Below are positions 44,524-56,286 of a stretch of DNA of 64,000 nucleotides, one piece after another. Position 1 is the first letter of the stretch. Each line of letters opens with the position of its first letter. The notes below the pieces were generated by a model, which had not been told where the DNA came from, ran no database searches, and saw nothing but the letters and a program-made list of their open reading frames with translations. The stretch lies in the NCBI GenBank assembly GCA_004380135.1, contig QXCR01000033.1, forward strand, positions 165,373 to 229,372, in the 5' to 3' direction. The stretch comes from Stemphylium vesicarium. Lineage: Eukaryota > Ascomycota > Dothideomycetes > Pleosporales > Pleosporaceae. The position numbers and the translations under genes are program-made.

Positions 44524-47246
44524 ATGTTACCAATCATATAGCAATACAACTGGCACGAATATAAAAAGGATACACAATATATTGCTGGCTTTCTGTTGCA
44601 AGTCGCACAGAAATGCGGTTACAAGTCTCGTTCTAGAGCCAGCAAACGAAAGGGCTATGTTATTCACGGAAGCGAGTTCGAGTCTATGCCACAATGTGTT
44701 GATGATAACGCTACCAAATTTGACTTCTCTGAGTACCTATCCACCATTTTCACTCGGGCCATTCGATTTCAGCGCGAGGTGGTAGCCTGGTTCCGGGCTA
44801 ACGGCGGGGATTCCGAATCTGAGGCTCGACATGATGCTTTCGCAGGTCGCTTACAGGGTGCTCTGAATATGTTGCGCAAGTATTTGCCCAACCGGACGAC
44901 GAAGAAAGCAGAGGTCTCACGCTCATCCACTACGGTACCTCTTGAGAACGTGTTCGAAAAACTGGAATTGCACGACACCTCAGATGACGATGACAAAGCT
45001 ACACCGGCCCAGGTAAACGTTGAAGACATGCTCTCTGTCCCAGACGCGGAGATCGATGTCGACGTGTCGCACATTGAAGAAGAATTCTGGGTTCAGATTA
45101 CGGCTTTATTGAAAGAGACCTGGTTGTTAAACAACATCATACTCGAAAAGTGGAAGGAAAACGACACAGACTTGATAACAAAGTCCATTTTTACCAACAC
45201 GGCTATTGACCTAGTTAGACGGAGAGAGAATGCGTTGGAAATTTCGCTTGTCCGCCCAGCCAAGTACCCAGCCAAGGATATCCCAGTCTGGTGCTTGCCT
45301 GCATTGCTTCTTGGTCGGGTAGTCGGTCTTCTGCAAGATACAGATGATGACAGAATTGATCTGACAGATTATGTCTCGCTCTCATCGCGGTTCTGGGACC
45401 ACCCAGAATTTTCCAAAGCGGCCAAACCCCAGGCTCAGATGTGCCATTTTGATGTCTACACTGCGCTCAAGAGGTTCGCTTGGCATTTATTGGAAGGTGT
45501 TAAGCGTGGCGTTGGACCTGAAGTCAAAATCATGGCCGGTATCCACTCGAATGCGATACCCGGACCCAACAATCCTCATTTTTTGAGAACTTTGGAACGG
45601 GCTCAATTCACATTTCTCGTCATTGCAGGGTTTTCCGGCGAGCTTCCGGGAGACGAATTGACGCGTGGAATTCGCCAAATGACAATGGATCAGGAGATTC
45701 CCTTTTGGCTTACGTTTGCTATGCAGCTACACCTTGATCTGCAGGACGTTCTTGGAGACTCCGTTGACGAATCGTTTAAAGAGATACAAAGAGATGCTGT
45801 CGTTGTCTCACTTCGCCACAGGGACCTTGAATCAAGCACCAATCCTCTTGATGCGTACTGGCGGGACCAATATCTGAACAACCACACCGTCCGAGCTCTT
45901 TCTACGACTAAAAAATACATTCAAAACGAGGATTTCCTCCTCAAAACCCTTCGCCAGGCTTTACCTGATAAAGTTTTACATGTTGCTAAGGATTCGGTGC
46001 CCTTTCTCTTTGCAAAGAAACATTACTGGAAAAACCATCCCCTCAGATGTGGATTAATCAAATATCTGCTCAATACCATATTGCGACATCGCACGTTCGA
46101 GGCTGAGCGGACTATGCGTCACATATCGGCCGTAGCTCAAGTATATAACACCTGTCGGAACATGTTCCCAGAGGCGCCCTACTGGCCTGACATGGAATTT
46201 TACATCAGGCGACATGACCCCGATTACATTTTCCATGAAAAAGTGCCCGAGACACTTGCGGAGGCCCAGAAAGAACTCGACCTAGCCACGAGAGACTTCC
46301 TTCTCATAGTGCGCGGCATAACGCCGGACAAAGACAATGAAGAGACAACGAGATTTGGCCTTTTGGATAACGTCAAAAGAAATCGTGGCCGCTCCTACAT
46401 TGACGAGTTCTTTTCGGAGCGAGTGACACTGGAACGCGAAAGCGGTGCATTCATGAGAACAGAATGATCAGACGAGTTTGTCCGTTATCTTCTGAACGAT
46501 ATGTGTGATCAGAAAGAGGCTAAGAGATGCCTGAGACTGCTCAATATACCTCCCAGTTGGAGCGAGGGTCTCAAGGAACGAGTCGTTGAGTACCTCTTGA
46601 TAAGCTCGAAGACCGAAATGAACCCCATCTCAACCCTGGGTTCATTAGAGCTGTGGATGGAAATAGACTGTGTGAATACATACTTCGACATACTCTATAT
46701 GATGATATTCTGCGACAAAATCTTGGTAAAGATCATAGACAAGTTGCGGTTGCACAACGGGGTGAACAGGTACCCGACCGCAGACAACCCATACACTTTT
46801 CATGTGAAAAACTCTCAACCTTCTTCACAGAGGTAGACCGGGAAGAGCAGAGAGCTAGGAAAGATTCAGGTGTACCGCGTCCCAAATTGGAGCAGATGAA
46901 AAGGGTTCACAAGATAATGCAAGACCATTACCTCAAGCGGGTAAACAGGACGCTGGGCAAGAGGACCTGGGCTGACGATGTATGCATCACCAACGTCGTA
47001 GGCTTTGCGGACAAGAAACGACTTGGCAGGCGCGCGACCCCCGAGTCCTTTTTCGATGGCCACGGTTTCGATTACGAGAATAGTCGCCTATCAGACGAAG
47101 AGACTGGTCCTGTTTCCGCACACAGATTGTACAAGAACTGGAACTGGGGCGAGGCGGGGAAGGGCCAGAGTAAAATGTTCACTGCTATCCAAAAGCATCG
47201 CGATGCGAGGTATGGGTATCAGATCGAGCGAGAAGAAGAAGCCTAA
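44524..47246 (+). pseudogene. DUF6604-like fungal protein, disrupted
   Basis: From the ATG at 44524 one frame can be followed to 47246, but it is broken three times. Codon 6 is TAG (44539-44541). The following sequence, YNWHEYKKDTQYIAGFLLQ then VAQKCGYK, matches the start of the DUF6604 family of large fungal proteins, as I recall it. The frame is then open for 640 codons to a TGA at 46465-46467, after which the same frame reads on (SDEFVRYLLNDMCDQKEA). Near 46601 a missing base moves the reading to the next frame, which continues as DKLEDRNEPHLNPGFIRAVDGNRL to the stop at 47246. TAG for CAG and TGA for CGA are both C-to-T changes. Function of the family is unknown; some members are near heterokaryon-incompatibility-type genes. 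It could make a truncated protein from an internal ATG. Confidence 0.65.
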
Positions 47247-47449
47247 CTGGAGGGGGAGAAAAATGCGAAAGGAGCCGAGGAGGCGAAGTAAACGAAGTCA
47301 TCAGAATAGCCGTCACTTGGGATGAGCAATGGCGAAATGAGCTAGAGTATGCGGGCTCAAGAACGCTGTAGAGGACAGTTTTGTTGGAATCATGATCATT
47401 ACTATATACATCTCATCACACCTCAATGGTGGAGCGCTACAAATTGTAT

Positions 47450-49346
47450 CTACATAAACAAAGCAAAAAACGCGACCAGCGCAAGTAACTGCCAAGCGGC
47501 CCACCGCTCGATCTTAGCAGACGATGACTCGGCCTCCATAGCTTTCGCCTTGACCGCACTTGTCATTTGTTCCCTGTCATTCTCGCCCTCTCTGTCCCCC
47601 TTGACCTCGTTGCCTTCCCTTCCTCCCCCAGCTCTCCTGCCCCAGTACTCATCAAGCGACTTCTCCATCCTATCCGGCTCAGTATACGCCTCCAGGGCCG
47701 CGAACTCCGCACACTTGGCCATAATACTCTCCTCCCTATCATCCTTCTCACTAATTTTCTTCGCGCGATACCTCTTATCCATCGGATCCTCCAAGCGCGT
47801 CTTCTCAGGATACCCCCAATCGCGCAACCCAGTAACGTTAAAAGCAGCCATCATGTCATGATCTTCATGAATAACATTATGGCAATGAAACATGTACACG
47901 CCCTCATACGGCGCATACCGTGCCAGAACGGTGACTTTCTCGTTCTCGCCCAGTAGCACCACATCTTTCATGGCTTCCTTCTCGTACGGCAGCACGCCGC
48001 GGCCGTTTCCCCCCGTACGCGACAGGATCTTGAAGTCGACGAGGTGCATGTGGATAGGATGGCTCCAGGGACCGGCCTCGTTTTCAAACTCCCATACTTC
48101 GACGGCGCCGCGCTGCGGCTTGGCGAGGATGCGGTTGTTGACGTCGGCGAAACTGACGCCGTTGATGAGCCAGATGCCATTATCGCGCTCGAACTTGAAG
48201 CGCTTGTCGATGCTGGTTTTGAGCGGTGGGTAGGGTACCGTGCGCAGTGTGCTGGGCACGTCGCCGTTGCCGTTGGCGTACGTTATCCCCCAGCCCACGA
48301 CGAAGCGCATTACTTTGTCCGTGCTGTGGTAGTCTGGGTCCGCTTGCACGCTGCGCGCGTTCTTCATGGTCACGTTTTGGCCCGCGTATTTTGTGAAGTC
48401 AACGATGATTTCCCAGCGCTCGGCCATGGAGAGCTCGAGGTCCGAGGTTTCGACGGGTTTGGCTAGGAGCCCGGAGTCCGCGGCGATGACTTTGAAGGAG
48501 ACGAGCTTTTCCTCTTCGTCTTCGAGCGAGAGCTTGAATTCACGGCTGATGGCTGTGTTTAGCAGTCGGAAACGGTACTTGCGCGGTTCGACTTTCATAA
48601 AGGGCCAGGGCTGGCCGTTGACTTGGATGATGTCGCCGGGAAGACCAAAGTCTTCGTCCTTGGGGTCGAAAAGTGTGCCATCTTCGTTGTATTGCTTTGA
48701 TGATAATGCGAGGGGTACGTCGTACTCGTTTGAAGGTAGGCCAAGGGCGCGTTCGGCAGGGTCTTCAATGATGTAGAAGCCGGATTGGCCGAGGTAATCG
48801 TTCACTGCGGTACTACCGGCGGCGTGATCATGGTACCAGATGGTTTGTCCGCTTCCTTTGTTGGGCCAATCTGAGGTTGTCAGTATTGTGTAGAACCATG
48901 CATGTATATTTGTGCTTACAGTAGTCTTTATATTGACCAGGTTCGGTAATGTCCTCAGCCCATCCATCGAACGGCGCCCGGCTATGTGCACCGTGGAGAT
49001 GTACTGATATGTCCTTCCCGCTATGATTCTTTACGCGAACAATTGACTCTCGTCCTTTAGTGATTCTGAATGTAGGTCCAGGTGAAATGCCGTCGTATCC
49101 TGCAAGCTGAGCCGGCTCCAGGTGTGGATATATTTGCTGGGTGAAAGTTTTGACATCGAGGTCGTAAAAATCTATCTCTTTTCCAGTCGACTCATTTCTG
49201 TATGTGTAGGATTTGACTTTGGTGGGAGGGATAGGGAGCTCGTATTGGAAGATGTGGTTGTAAACTGGGCTAAGCCATGAACCCTCATCTGCAAGGGCAT
49301 GTGATACCAAAGTAGCTGCAACCCCAATGGAAAGATAATTTCTCAT
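47450..49346 (-). CDS. Secreted multicopper oxidase (bilirubin oxidase/laccase type)
   Basis: Two exons: 48920-49346 and 47450-48870, with a 49-nt intron; predicted 615 aa. The start at 49346 gives an N-terminal signal peptide (MRNYLSIGVAATLVSHALA). All four copper-binding blocks are present: SVHLHGAH, TIWYHDHAAG, WSHPIHMHLVDF and the T1 site MFHCHNVIHEDHDMM. The sequence pattern, in particular HEDHDMM and PHLEPAQLAGYDGISPGPTFR, is that of the bilirubin-oxidase-like group rather than true phenol laccases. The C-terminus has a charged linker and a hydrophobic end (WAAWQLLALVAFFALFM), which suggests a GPI-anchor or membrane tail. Likely role is extracellular oxidation of phenols, bilins or metals with reduction of oxygen to water. 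Confidence 0.92.
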
Positions 49347-52157
49347 AATATGTGACTGTCTGATAGCGGTGGATGGGCGTGCGAATGTCAAAAAGTGGCG
49401 TATGCGTCAATCTCCATGCACGTCTAAGAAGTCTTTATAGTCTACAAGCGCACCATGCGAGGGATCTCAGAGATCGCGATACACCGAGATTGGGGCTACC
49501 TAGCCATTCACATACCTCAAAAGCCCTACTAGCGGTAAGTGGACACCCACGCAAACGCTAGGTCAGTGTCTGACCAAGGCATAGTCGGGATATGAGCGTC
49601 TGTCTACGCTAATGCCGCCGAAATTGCTGCTACTGCCTTCTTGCATTGCGTCCCGAGCCTCTTCGACAAAGGGCCAAGGGCGACTTAGCCATGTGCAGAT
49701 ACAGGTTTCAAGGGCTGGGACATGTAAGTGCCAGCCATGTGATTCAAGGCCAAGGACATTCGGTTGAACGAACCGACTAGTGCACGACAGCAAAGGTTCT
49801 GATTGGGCAGAATAGTATCTTGACATATGCGCAAAAGAAATATTGATCGTCGCGGAGACACGTACCTGGGAAGGTCGGCAGAGTTCAACGTTTGTGTCTT
49901 CTTGACATCCCAGGACTTTACCCCTACCAAACTCTTTACGCATCGTGCTCCTCCGCACCACAGAAGATGTATAGACCGCTACAATGAGTGAAAAGACTTT
50001 GTTGGGGCGAGGGGCCGACCGTGAGAGTGTTGACACGTCAAGCTAGGCGTGGCTGTTGGGGAGTCTACCCTAGGCGTTCGCCTTTGGCCGAGTTATGGAA
50101 TGCCTAGACAACGTGAGAATTTGCAATTCCAGACTTCATCTTTCACGATCCCGTAGGCTGGGGCGAGTACTCAGGCGGTAGATTGTCGTCAACGTGCGCG
50201 AGCTGCAAAGCGCTAACGCAATGTCATCGTGGGTGACAGGGCGGTGGCCGCTAAAGCTAGCTGGGAATCGTTAGGTCGGTCAGTGTCCTTCAGGACACTC
50301 TCCCGAGTAGTCTAGAATGATATCGACAGATGGCTACCATTGTATTGTGGTTGTTAATGCTCATTAAGCAAAAATAGCTGTCGGAGGTCTCGGAAAGCTG
50401 GAACAGGAGCAGGACGCGACCTCGGGAGTTCCATTGGTGTCAGTCTAATGCACTTTAAGCTTAGCGTACCGCTCTCCAATCTGAGGCTTTCGTCATCCGA
50501 GGCACTGTCGAACCGCAGCATCGCTTTCTCCCGCCTTCAACTACCTCATACTAACGTTATGCCTCAATGGGATCTGTGTTTTACAAAAATGGCTTGGACC
50601 TTTACGCAATCCTCGCATCGTGCCTGCGTTGGGCAACGTGGCCGTCTTTGTTTTCTACCCGCCTTGGCCCCCAAAAACAACGGCATCGCCAACCTTCGCA
50701 TAGACGTCAGAGCGGATATGCCTTGCGCTGCAGGCTCACCGCCGATGCGGGACCCCTCATTTCCACTACCCAAGGTCCTGATGGGGTTGCCATGGTTGCA
50801 TTGACTCGCTATCGCGATCAGCCACGTCTAACAATTGTCGAGCTGCTGGCGAACGTAACGTGCTAGCAAGACACTGCGAACATGTGCTCCACTTCTCTAC
50901 GCTCCAAAGAAGATCGAGATCACCAGGATCGGTTCGGGTAATCTGTCCGCACTTTGCGGTCAGATCCGTGCAGAGCTCCCGCGTAGGTCTTCCCACCAGA
51001 CTACCTGTGTGTTACCCGTGCAGCCACTCCCGAGCAGCCCTACGGTAAGATCTAAACACGTGTGAGCTCTCTCGCAAGCTCGGCCGCTCCGCCTCACCAG
51101 AAAGCACTGGGTTTAGTTGCAGCGCACAATTCTCTCCAATCTCTCATGACCAATTCAATTCCATGACCTTGCCCTTCTTCCGCAATCACTTTTGTATTCA
51201 TTACCCACAACAATCCTGTTTCCCTGCTCTCTTTTGGTCAGTAGACGTTCGATCTCTACGCAATGACCGATCAACAGAATTCTGATCCGCTGCCTTCCGT
51301 TCCTACCACACATTTGTATTTCTCGACCCAGTTCACTTTTTGCCTCTATTTCCTTAGTGCGCCCACGAACTTCGATCAGCGATTGCAAGATTCCTTACTC
51401 CTTCCCGTTCACGGCTACCCGCAGAAGTTGATGCAGCCCTGCGGCAAAAGTAGAAAGCTGCGCGATGAAACGGCAAGAATTAGGCCGTGTGGTGTGCAAT
51501 GACGACGAAGTGCAGGTAAAGAAGCTGGTTAAAATTGCGATATGCCGAACCACAATTCCCTCAGCAGTTCGTTCAAGCGTGCAGCAAAGCTAAAGCCAGG
51601 AGTTTTCGCAACCGAACCAGAGTATGGATAGTTCGCGAGGTTAGAAAGTTGGAAGAATGGTTCACCTAAAACGGTTGAGCAGTTGTTTGGGAGCGCATGT
51701 TTTGCTTTTCTGTGGCTTTCACATGCTTACTACACCTAATCATGCTCTTGGCATCGACATCACGATCGAAATATGACTCTTCATCTCTGTTCAAGGCTTA
51801 TTGGTACCCGCTGTTATCTCAAGATGATATGATCGGGACCTGTCGATCGATTATGTTTTCTGCTCTGGAAGGATCGAACATGTGATGCCATGTTTCCATC
51901 ATTCCTTGGATGAGGATGTTGACCCTAGCAACTCGAGCTGAACCGGATTACAGACTTCGGTTGATACTGGATCGGCTTTTAGAGATTTCGATTCATTGAG
52001 GTAAATTGGCGATGTTCAGCACTGTTGTTGCAACGACCACGTCGCGTGAAGATCATCAAGAACGCATGACATCATAGCGCGTTGCCATGCTTCTCTTTGC
52101 TCTGCACCTCTCCACACCGGCACCACCTTTCTGGCGTCCAAAGCAAGCTCTATCAAG
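49347..52157. other. Gene-free region of about 2.8 kb
   Basis: The largest gap in the window. It holds the multicopper oxidase promoter at its left end. Elsewhere there are only short, domain-free frames on both strands (for example 50448-50804 plus). I see no repeats or element ends by eye. Accessory DNA or degraded element are both possible. Confidence 0.4.
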
Positions 52158-52941
52158 ATGTCGCAGATAGCAGACCAGAATGGGCCAATGGCCAGACGAG
52201 ACGACGGTCTCGTTAAAACGGCACCATCAACGGATGAGCAGGAATCCATGTCAGTCACCCCAACAACACTAGGGGCTCTACATGCATTACTAACATCCCT
52301 ATAGCGCATTACATAACAGTGTGAAATCCCCACTTCTCCGTCTCCCTCGCGAACTGCGCGATCAAATCTGGACTCTCTCTCTCACCCACACCATCAAGCC
52401 GATCCACAAATTTGGCTGCGATCCCATTACCCCCAGCCCACCAATTAGTCTCCTGCAAACATGTCGCCAGATCAACGAAGAAGCCAGCGGACTCCTCTAC
52501 TGCTCTTTGACATTAACGTTCCATGACCGAATCAAGTACGAAGACTGGTTCCACGAATTCCCGTCTGAGAAGAGATGTTTGATTCGCTCATTGCAGATTC
52601 GCGTTGATCCTTTCGACATGTACGCGCAAGCTGAAGTAGAGGATCCGGGATACGACGACGGCGATGAGGAAAGGGAGGGGGGAGATGAAGTGTTTCGTAC
52701 ACCAACGTTCCGGGCGTTCAAGAATCTGGAAAGACTTGAACTCCTGGTTTCGCGACTGGCAATCGATGCGGACGAGTTTGATGAGGAGGAGCTGGGGGGA
52801 GAAGGGCAAGGAGATGAGGAAGATACTATTAAGCGTTTTAGCATGGAGGAAATTGAGGAATCGAGGGAGAATTTTGAGAGTACTATGAAGGAGAAGAATC
52901 CGGGAGTTAAGGTCACGTATACAATTTTGGGTGAGGATTAA
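52158..52941 (+). CDS. F-box-like (LPRELRDQIW) protein
   Basis: Two exons: 52158-52249 and 52305-52941, with a 55-nt intron (GTCAGT donor, CTATAG acceptor, CTAAC branch); predicted 242 aa. The splice gives ESIALHNSVKSP, then LLRLPRELRDQIWTLSLTHT, an F-box-like start common in a large ascomycete family, followed by ISLLQTCRQINEEASGLLY, the usual second block of that family. The C-terminal half is strongly acidic, ending in a helix (SRENFESTMKEKNPG). These proteins may act as substrate adaptors of SCF ligases, but few have been tested. The first exon is polar and disordered. Confidence 0.8.
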
Positions 52942-53862
52942 GTCGCCGGTGAGGTCGCGGTAGAGCGGATGTCCTTACTTTTATGCACATGGTCGCTGTT
53001 GAGGGTGTTAGCGCGGGAGTCCTCTTGGAAGACATCTGCTAATGGGGCTGTGATAAAGACTACTCGATAGCATGTTGGCATTTCTTCACAGTGCAAAATT
53101 GGATGCAAGAGCTCATATTCGTCTCGTGCTTTGCCCTTCATGTTATGCCTTAGCTCATGGATTAGACCGTACTCATCACGCTCCGTCGGTCTCATGCTCG
53201 TTGTCATTACTGTAAACCGACACAGTCCACCTGTACGTGTCATGTGGGCCGGATTTATGTCCATCGTCTTCTCTTATTTTGTGTCTTTTGTGGATGCAAC
53301 AAGCATGTTACTCCTGTAGTTCAGAAGCAAACACTGCATTTCGATTCGCTGTGTTCTGTGGAAAACATGGTATCGTGCGGTGAAAGAGAAGAGGAAGGGC
53401 GCGGGAAAAGCAGCTGCATGTGAATTCACAAATCGCGCACGGCTGTCGTATGTTTCGTGAAAGGAGTCCATTTTGTACATGCCATCTCTCGTCTTTGCAT
53501 CATGGAAACCTTCGCCCGTCTTTCGTTGTACAAGACTAGACAAGGCGACATGATATTTTTTGAGAAAGGTGGATTGCGGGTGCACCTTCTTCCAGGTTCG
53601 GGTCGCCATGTGCTCTTTCCAATCAGACTCGGAAGTGAAGTCATACCTAGGTATTGTAAGTCGCGCCTGCAAACGAACACCAGGACCTCAGCGCCATAAC
53701 ACACCTCTAGGCAACTGTAAACAACCACCTCTTGCCAGTTGGAAACCAATAGAAATAACACCATTTGTGAACTATCGTTATCAGTCGGCGCCAGCACGCG
53801 AGAACCCCGGGCCCTCAGACCGTTGCGACGATATTCTACACATATAGCACCAGCACCGCCGC
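52942..53862. other. Intergenic region
   Basis: About 920 bp. It holds overlapping frames on both strands (for example 53274-53672 and 53426-53983 minus, the latter running into the next gene), none with domains. Probably a 3' UTR and the promoter of the SAP-like gene. Confidence 0.35.
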
Positions 53863-54790
53863 ATGGACTATTACAAATGTTCGATCGAAGATCTACGCCT
53901 AGAGGCGCAGCGCCGCAAACTCCGACATGTATCCAGCACAAGAGACCAGCTCGCCGAAGCCTTGAAGCGCGATGATGACACAAGAGGCCCCGTAGCGGCG
54001 ACGATAGACACCTGGAACCACGGTGATTTTGTTCCGTTGGCAGTTAAGATGAGCTACACGGCAGAGTTTGGAGACACAGCGCCGGCCTTCGACTTGATCA
54101 ACGAGAGTACGTGGGACGAAACTAGAAGCGTACAAGGCGCAGCCGAGCTAAAGGTGCCTAGAGATAATCTACTGGACGATGAACACCTTCTTCCCGACGC
54201 TCCAGCTCTTCTTCGAATCCGGTCGCTCATGTACACTCGACGGCGGCCGGCCACCAGGCGCAGAGATAGGCCTAGATCCAGCTCTTCGGTTCAAGCTGAC
54301 GGATTGCAATCATGAAGAAGGAGGCCATGTCTTCAAGTCTATTCTTCCTAACCGCTTCCAACATTCAGGAACCGGTCTCGTTATACAAGAAGCAGTCTTC
54401 GCCGAACGGACAAGCATCGCGCTGAGGCCAGTAGATCCAAGTGACGCTGAACACTGGGCGACGCCGGATCGACCGCAGCTCTGGATATCGGGAGAGACCC
54501 ATACGGTGGTTGGGTTGAGACTGAAGGGAATGAACGACATGGCTTACATCTGGGCGAAAGCTAAAGATTCCTCTGGGGAAAGAGCCTGGGGCGATGTCAG
54601 GATAGCTGGGATACGAGATGATGTGTCAATACCGCACGTCTGGTCACCAGGACCAAAGCCAGGGACAGAGAGGACCGTGGTAGTCAACGACAGCCTCATC
54701 ACGCGCGACCGCACAGAGGATCAGAATAGAGCCCTCCCCTGCACACCGAAAGGAGTGGCGCGACAATGGCGGGATGACCGAACCTGGTGA
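53863..54790 (+). CDS. Hypothetical protein with SAP-like N-terminus
   Basis: Two exons: 53863-54106 and 54162-54790, with a 55-nt intron (GTACGT donor, CCTAG acceptor); predicted 290 aa. Residues 1-36 (YYKCSIEDLRLEAQRRKL, then TRDQLAEALKRDD) look like a SAP helix-extension-helix, a DNA/RNA-binding module. The rest is a mixed alpha/beta region with a CNHEEGGHVFKSILPNRFQ segment, then DRPQLWISGETHTVVGLRLKGMNDMAYIWAKAK and a polar C-terminus. I do not recognise the larger domain. A similar SAP start occurs in many poorly known ascomycete proteins. The clean splice supports the model. Confidence 0.65.
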
Positions 54791-55330
54791 CATGCCAGCT
54801 CAGTATGGACTAGAATAGACAGATTACCAGCTCGCGTCAGCTTCGCAAAGTCAAACAGGCAATACTGGTGTCGTCCCTCGACCGCACTTTGTCCTATGTC
54901 CGTCCGGGAAGATCCGGCGAACCCGGCATCGCAAGCCTTTCTCAAACAGACACATGCAGAGAGGAACACCGCGGCGTCCGCTGACGAAGACGGACACCTA
55001 GAGACACCATGCCCGATCGAAAGTGGGTCTCTGAGTAATCGTAGCCGGGGCGATACATGTAGCCCAGGTCTCGGGGCGGAGGCATTACCTAGGGATCAAG
55101 AAAGTGGGGTACCTTGCGAAAGGAGCCGGGGCGGAACCTCTCAAGTATATAAAGTAGACTAGAGAGAAGCCACTCTACTTACAAAATCACCTCACATATC
55201 GTCATATTTCAACAACAACAAAAAATTCCCGTTAGTCCTCACACCAGTTCATTTACAAACCTTCGTACTAACCCTCCTAGACCAACACTACCACCACTAA
55301 CAAAACAACACCCATAAACACCCGCCCATC
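54791..55330. promoter_or_regulatory. EthD gene promoter with three CGGGGCG copies
   Basis: 540 bp before the EthD gene. The heptamer CGGGGCG occurs in direct orientation at 55046-55052, 55072-55078 and 55127-55133, the last copy just before the TATA box. The leader after it is long, AC-rich and G-poor (about 55180-55330), typical of strongly induced fungal genes. No coding signal. Confidence 0.55.
55146..55153 (+). promoter_or_regulatory. TATA box of the EthD-domain gene
   Basis: TATATAAA, about 178 bp upstream of the ATG at 55331, followed by a G-poor leader of about 150 nt. Confidence 0.65.
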
Positions 55331-55642
55331 ATGTCCGGCGCAACAGCAATGGTCCTCTACCCCCGCAAAGAAGGCTCAACCTTCAACAAAGAATACTACC
55401 TCTCCACACACATGCCGCTTGCCAACAAGATCTGGAAAAAGTACGGCCTTAAAGGCTACACAGTCAGCGAACTCAGCGCCGACGGCCCTTACTCCATCGC
55501 CGTCGTTATGGAGTGGGAGGATGCTGATGGGTTTGGCAAGGCGGTGCAGGATCCGGGTACCAAGGAGGTCATGGATGATGTTAAGAACTTTAGCTCAGAG
55601 AGCCCGGTTATTGTTCATGGGGCTGTTATTGGGAGCGGTTAG
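55331..55642 (+). CDS. EthD-domain small protein
   Basis: Single exon, 103 aa; ATG in the context CCATCATGTC. It matches the EthD fold (ferredoxin-like alpha+beta barrel): MVLYPRKEGSTFNKEYYLSTHMPLANKIWKKYGLKGY is the typical start, with the H-x-P (HMP) motif, followed by SIAVVMEWEDADGFGKAV and a C-terminal VIVHGAVIG strand. Bacterial EthD is linked to ethyl tert-butyl ether breakdown; fungal relatives include enzymes of polyketide cyclisation and many stand-alone stress-type proteins of unknown activity. The strong promoter layout suggests regulated, high expression. Confidence 0.9.
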   Translation: MSGATAMVLYPRKEGSTFNKEYYLSTHMPLANKIWKKYGLKGYTVSELSADGPYSIAVVMEWEDADGFGKAVQDPGTKEVMDDVKNFSSESPVIVHGAVIGSG

Positions 55643-56286
55643 ACTGGCGCTGAGATGAGATGGTTGGCATGGTTGAGGCATGTGGAGCTCGCCGTGAGGT
55701 TAGCGCGCCGCCTTCGTTGATAGCTGGTGGTGTCGGCACGCATCTCGTGGAGGGGTAGCTTTGGATGGGCAGGAATTGTGCCCCGCACCTCTCCTTCCCC
55801 CTCCGATTCTGCCGAGGCATATTCTCTGCGGCGGTTGTAGATCAATTCCACATACGGAGCTTCTTCTCTGTGCTGGCATCACTCTTCTTCTTGCAATCCA
55901 AGTGTATGTACGATGTACGAAGAAGCCCACTCTTCCATCCAGCATTCAAGAAACGCTCGTTTCTCGCTGGTCACATCAAAAAAGTCAAACCACACAAATG
56001 AGCGACACATCATTACTATTTCTGACACAAAACAATCTCATTAACTCCAATGCCCATTATGCCTATGCTAGATGCAAGAGCTCACTCAATCCAAACCCAA
56101 TGCTCCTGGATGCAACCCAAACCCCCACAACCACGACCGTCGAATGGGTTAGTGAAAAAAAAAATGCAATAGGGAATATATACAATGAATGGTTTGTTTC
56201 AACTTCTGATAATTAGTCCAATCGTAATCTTACAATCACAATCGACCATAAAACTTCTCGACTTCTCTCATGCTCTTTGCGTCCGT
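55643..56286. other. Convergent intergenic region
   Basis: About 640 bp between the EthD gene (plus) and the Caf120-like gene (minus); 3' UTRs. No supportable gene. Confidence 0.4.

Noticed and set aside
53426..53983. Minus-strand frame of 185 codons overlapping the SAP-like gene start
   Set aside because: No domain, no splice partner, and it overlaps a better-supported plus-strand gene.
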